DNA from: Gemmatimonadota bacterium
GTDB lineage: Bacteria > Gemmatimonadota > Gemmatimonadetes > Longimicrobiales > Gaopeijiaceae
NCBI GenBank assembly: GCA_030428885.1
Contig: JAUIEJ010000012.1
Span: 62,001 to 126,000, forward strand
Length of the DNA: 64,000 nucleotides
Direction of reading: 5' to 3'
Shown: positions 61,921 to 64,000 of the stretch, one piece after another
Position numbering within the stretch: the first letter of the stretch is position 1
How the letters are laid out: every line of letters starts with the position of its first letter
Translations under genes and position numbers: made by a program
Notes under the pieces: model-generated
What the model saw: the letters and a program-made list of their open reading frames with translations, nothing else
Database searches by the model: none
What the model was told of the DNA's origin: nothing

Positions 61921-63116
61921 GGGGTCCCGGGCCCCTCGGGGTCGGGGGCCAGGGGCCGGACCCTGGAACGCTTCCGGCGGCGATGGGCCGGGACCAGGTC
62001 GCGCATGGCTTCGAGCTTGCCGAAACAGAGGAGCCGATCGTCCACCTCCAGCACCCGGGACTCCCGGGGATTGGGGATCACGGTGGTGCCCCGATGCAGG
62101 GTGAGGACGACGATGTCCCGGGCGCGCAGTCCCGAGTCCCCGATGGAGGTGCCCACCAGTTCCGACTGTTCCCCCAGGTGGAGTTCCGTCACGCCGTAGT
62201 GGGCGCTGACCGAGAGTCGCTGTCGAACGTCGAGTTCGGGAAAGCTGACCTGGCGTCCCACGAAGTCCATGACGGCGCCGGCCACGTCGAGCTGGGTGGA
62301 GGTTTCGATGCCCTCCAGGCCCGGGGACGAGTTCACCTCCATGACCTGGGGGCCGTCCTTGCCCTCGAGCATGTCCACGCCGGCGATCTTCAGTCCCATG
62401 ATCTGGGCCGCCCGGATGGCCGTGTCCCGATAGGACTCGTCCAGGTCCACGGCCTCGGCCACTCCCCCCCGGTGCACGTTGCTGCGGAAGTCCCCCGCCC
62501 GGGCGGTGCGACGCATGGCCGCCACGACCCGGTCGCCCACCACGAAGGCCCGGATGTCGCGGCCCGAGCTCTCGCCCACGAACTTCTGGATGAGGACGTC
62601 GCGCTCGGCCTTCTGCAGGGTCTCGATGATGGCCTCGGCCACCTTCTCCGTCTCGGCCAGGATCACCCCGACCCCCTGGGTGCCCTCCAGCAGCTTGATG
62701 ATCACCGGGGCGCCGCCCACCCGGGCGATGGCCGGGAGCACGTCCTGGCGTCGGCGCACGAACATGGTGTGGGGGATGCCGATGTCGTGTCGACTGAGGA
62801 TCTGGAGCGCCCGGAGCTTGTCCCGGGAGTTGGCGATGCCGTGGGACGAGCTGGGCGTGTAGACGTCCAACTGCTCGAACTGCCGCACGACGGCCGTGCC
62901 GTAGGGGGTGATGGAGGCGCCGATGCGCGGAATCACGGCGTCGTAGGCCTGGAGGCGGCGGCCCGCGTACCAGAGGTCGGGCTCGCCCGTCTCCAGTTCG
63001 ATGGAAAACTTCAGCGTGTCCAGGATGCGGACGTCGTGGCCCTGGGCCTCGGCGGCTTCCCGAAGGCGGCGCGTGCTGTAGGCGTCGGGGGCCCGCGACA
63101 GGATCGCAAGCTTCAT
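61917..63116 (-). CDS. rimK: RimK-type ATP-grasp ligase with a C-terminal RCK/TrkA-C domain
   Basis: This 399-residue protein has the RimK core at residues 1-~290: a PreATP-grasp region followed by the ATP-grasp with PVIIKLLEGTQGVGVIL and the metal site MEVNSSPGLEGIE. Classic RimK is ~300 residues; the extra ~100 residues (about 300-395) include GVTELHLGEQSELVGTSIGDSGLRARDIVVLTLHRG and VLEVDDRLLCFG, a TrkA-C/RCK-C ligand-binding fold. RimK adds glutamate residues to ribosomal protein S6. The RCK domain may sense a nucleotide or another effector. It is translationally coupled to rimB and the aspartoacylase gene. Confidence 0.93.
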   Translation of the reverse strand: MKLAILSRAPDAYSTRRLREAAEAQGHDVRILDTLKFSIELETGEPDLWYAGRRLQAYDAVIPRIGASITPYGTAVVRQFEQLDVYTPSSSHGIANSRDKLRALQILSRHDIGIPHTMFVRRRQDVLPAIARVGGAPVIIKLLEGTQGVGVILAETEKVAEAIIETLQKAERDVLIQKFVGESSGRDIRAFVVGDRVVAAMRRTARAGDFRSNVHRGGVAEAVDLDESYRDTAIRAAQIMGLKIAGVDMLEGKDGPQVMEVNSSPGLEGIETSTQLDVAGAVMDFVGRQVSFPELDVRQRLSVSAHYGVTELHLGEQSELVGTSIGDSGLRARDIVVLTLHRGTTVIPNPRESRVLEVDDRLLCFGKLEAMRDLVPAHRRRKRSRVRPLAPDPEGPGTP

Positions 63117-63634
63117 GGGGGACTCGGTTCGGAGGGACTCGAGGGTCGGGAGGGCGGCCGGCGGCCGGTCCGGAACGACGCCCCGGGGTCCACCGTGAAC
63201 CGGCCGCGAATGGCCTGGCGTCCCAGGAGCATGCGGAAGCCCATGGCATCTCGCCGGGTGAGGGTGATCTCGATGGGCCAGCTCTCTTCGCCGAGGCGGA
63301 CCCGGGTCCGGACCACGGGCCGGAGTTCCTGTTCGCCCCCGGAGTTGCGCACGTGCCGCTGGTCGGCCAGGGGCAGCTCCACGGGGACGCTGGGCTCCCC
63401 CCGGTCCTGCTCGGGGTGGATGAAGAACCGCACCCACGGGCGCCCGTCCCGCTCGAAGCTCTGGAGCCGGAAGGCGTGCAGCGACGACGTTCGGGCTCCG
63501 GTGTCGACCTTGGCCTTGATCCGCTCGATGCCCAGGTCCGGGAGCCCGACCCATTCCCTCCAGCCGATGACGGGGCGCGGTGCGCGCCTCCTCGGCTTCC
63601 CGGAGGGAGGGGGAGGGGCGGAGGGCTTCCCCAC
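63113..63634 (-). CDS. rimB: RimB-like retropepsin-type (putative ATP-dependent zinc) protease
   Basis: This 173-residue protein starts at GTG 63632-63634 with a Pro/Arg-rich leader of ~20 residues. The PF05618-type domain follows, with the conserved VDTGARTSSLHA (Asp and Thr of a retropepsin-like site) and VDPGASFR-type end. RimB acts with RimK in tailoring S6 poly-glutamylation in Pseudomonas. Its stop overlaps the rimK start (ATGA). The 174-base region upstream is shared divergently with the next gene. Confidence 0.85.
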   Translation of the reverse strand: MGKPSAPPPPSGKPRRRAPRPVIGWREWVGLPDLGIERIKAKVDTGARTSSLHAFRLQSFERDGRPWVRFFIHPEQDRGEPSVPVELPLADQRHVRNSGGEQELRPVVRTRVRLGEESWPIEITLTRRDAMGFRMLLGRQAIRGRFTVDPGASFRTGRRPPSRPSSPSEPSPP

Positions 63635-63808
63635 GTGGGGCCTCGCGGTGAGAGCGTCGGGGCAGGATCCCCAGGAGACCGGGGGGAGAGCACGAACGAT
63701 GGCGCGGCGGCGTCGCGCGGGTCAAGGCGGTGGCCGGGTGCGGAGGGGATCCTGGCCCGGTGTCCCGGCGTACCCAGGGAACCGACCTCCCTTCCAGCCC
63801 CGACCATC

Positions 63809-64000
63809 ATGATCCGCCGCCTTTTCCCGGTGCTCACCGCCCCGTTTCCCACCGCCGCCGGCGCCGTCGTGGCGGCCGCGTGCGCAGTGGGCGTGTCCGC
63901 CCTCGACGCCCACGCCCAGGAGCCCAACTTCGGCCGGGCCGTGGCCCTGACCGACGCCACCCTGGCCGTGGGCCAGCCCGTGAACTGGTACGGGCCGGGT
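63809..64000 (+). CDS. Secreted protein with FG-GAP-like repeats (truncated by window end)
   Basis: The frame opens at ATG 63809 and runs off the right edge, so only the first 64 residues are visible. There is a signal peptide (to about AHAQEP). The next residues, NFGRAVALTDATLAVGQPVNWYGPG, resemble an FG-GAP/integrin-alpha beta-propeller blade. The full length and function cannot be determined here. Confidence 0.6.
   Translation, partial: MIRRLFPVLTAPFPTAAGAVVAAACAVGVSALDAHAQEPNFGRAVALTDATLAVGQPVNWYGPG

Overview
The window is about 70% G+C, densely coded on both strands, and has no recognisable tRNA, rRNA, CRISPR array, insertion sequence or phage gene. Several gene families together suggest an environmental member of the Gemmatimonadota or a close relative. 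They are three PadR-regulated ADOP-type MacB/FtsX permeases, a long secreted M14-type peptidase, an S46 dipeptidyl-peptidase, an ECF sigma/FecR/TonB-receptor trio, many secreted lipoproteins and frequent start/stop overlaps (ATGA, GTGA, TGATG). The assignment is an inference from gene content; no marker gene was compared. The housekeeping genes mutS, ruvC, ruvA, ddl, yebC and uppS indicate a chromosome.

Layout. Positions 1-422 hold the 3' end of a gene. Positions 436-9601 form a long minus-strand cluster, transcribed right to left: an L,D-transpeptidase, response regulator, histidine kinase with a degraded ATP site, second response regulator, second (intact) kinase, small membrane protein, NtrC-type sigma-54 activator, DUF389 membrane protein, glycine-rich membrane protein and secreted metallophosphoesterase. 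It looks like a cell-envelope signalling unit. Next come two small stress-type genes (DUF1328, CsbD), a hydrolase/NTF2-like pair, mutS, a TonB-like lipoprotein, a GT-C membrane transferase, a PLP/CBS cystathionine beta-synthase-like enzyme, ddl and a rhomboid protease.

Positions 20247-26813 are a compact efflux operon: an ArsR regulator with an AT-rich palindromic promoter, TolC, adaptor, RND pump, PII-like protein and DUF2892 protein. Positions 26904-40655 are a surface and secretion region with the M14 peptidase, sigma/FecR/TonB receptor, a five-domain fasciclin lipoprotein behind a TGTACA dyad, an alpha/beta hydrolase and the S46 peptidase. Positions 40730-45583 hold a DUF1080-like lipoprotein, an EF-G-like GTPase with altered G motifs, a lipoprotein and yebC.

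Positions 45603-56349 contain three PadR-ADOP pairs around ruvC-ruvA, each with its own candidate operator and a different permease prefix. Positions 56394-60747 hold a Nudix hydrolase, a lipoprotein, a DUF4173-like membrane protein, uppS, and a winged-helix regulator with a membrane partner. An identical bipartite 14-base motif lies at both uppS and the regulator operon. Positions 60829-63634 are a rimB-rimK-aspartoacylase operon in which RimK carries an extra C-terminal RCK/TrkA-C domain. A truncated FG-GAP-like secreted protein closes the window.

The most unusual items are the degenerate kinase beside an intact paralogous module, the RimK-TrkA-C fusion, the shared uppS/regulator motif, the PadR tandem palindromes and the long hairpin after the EF-G-like gene.
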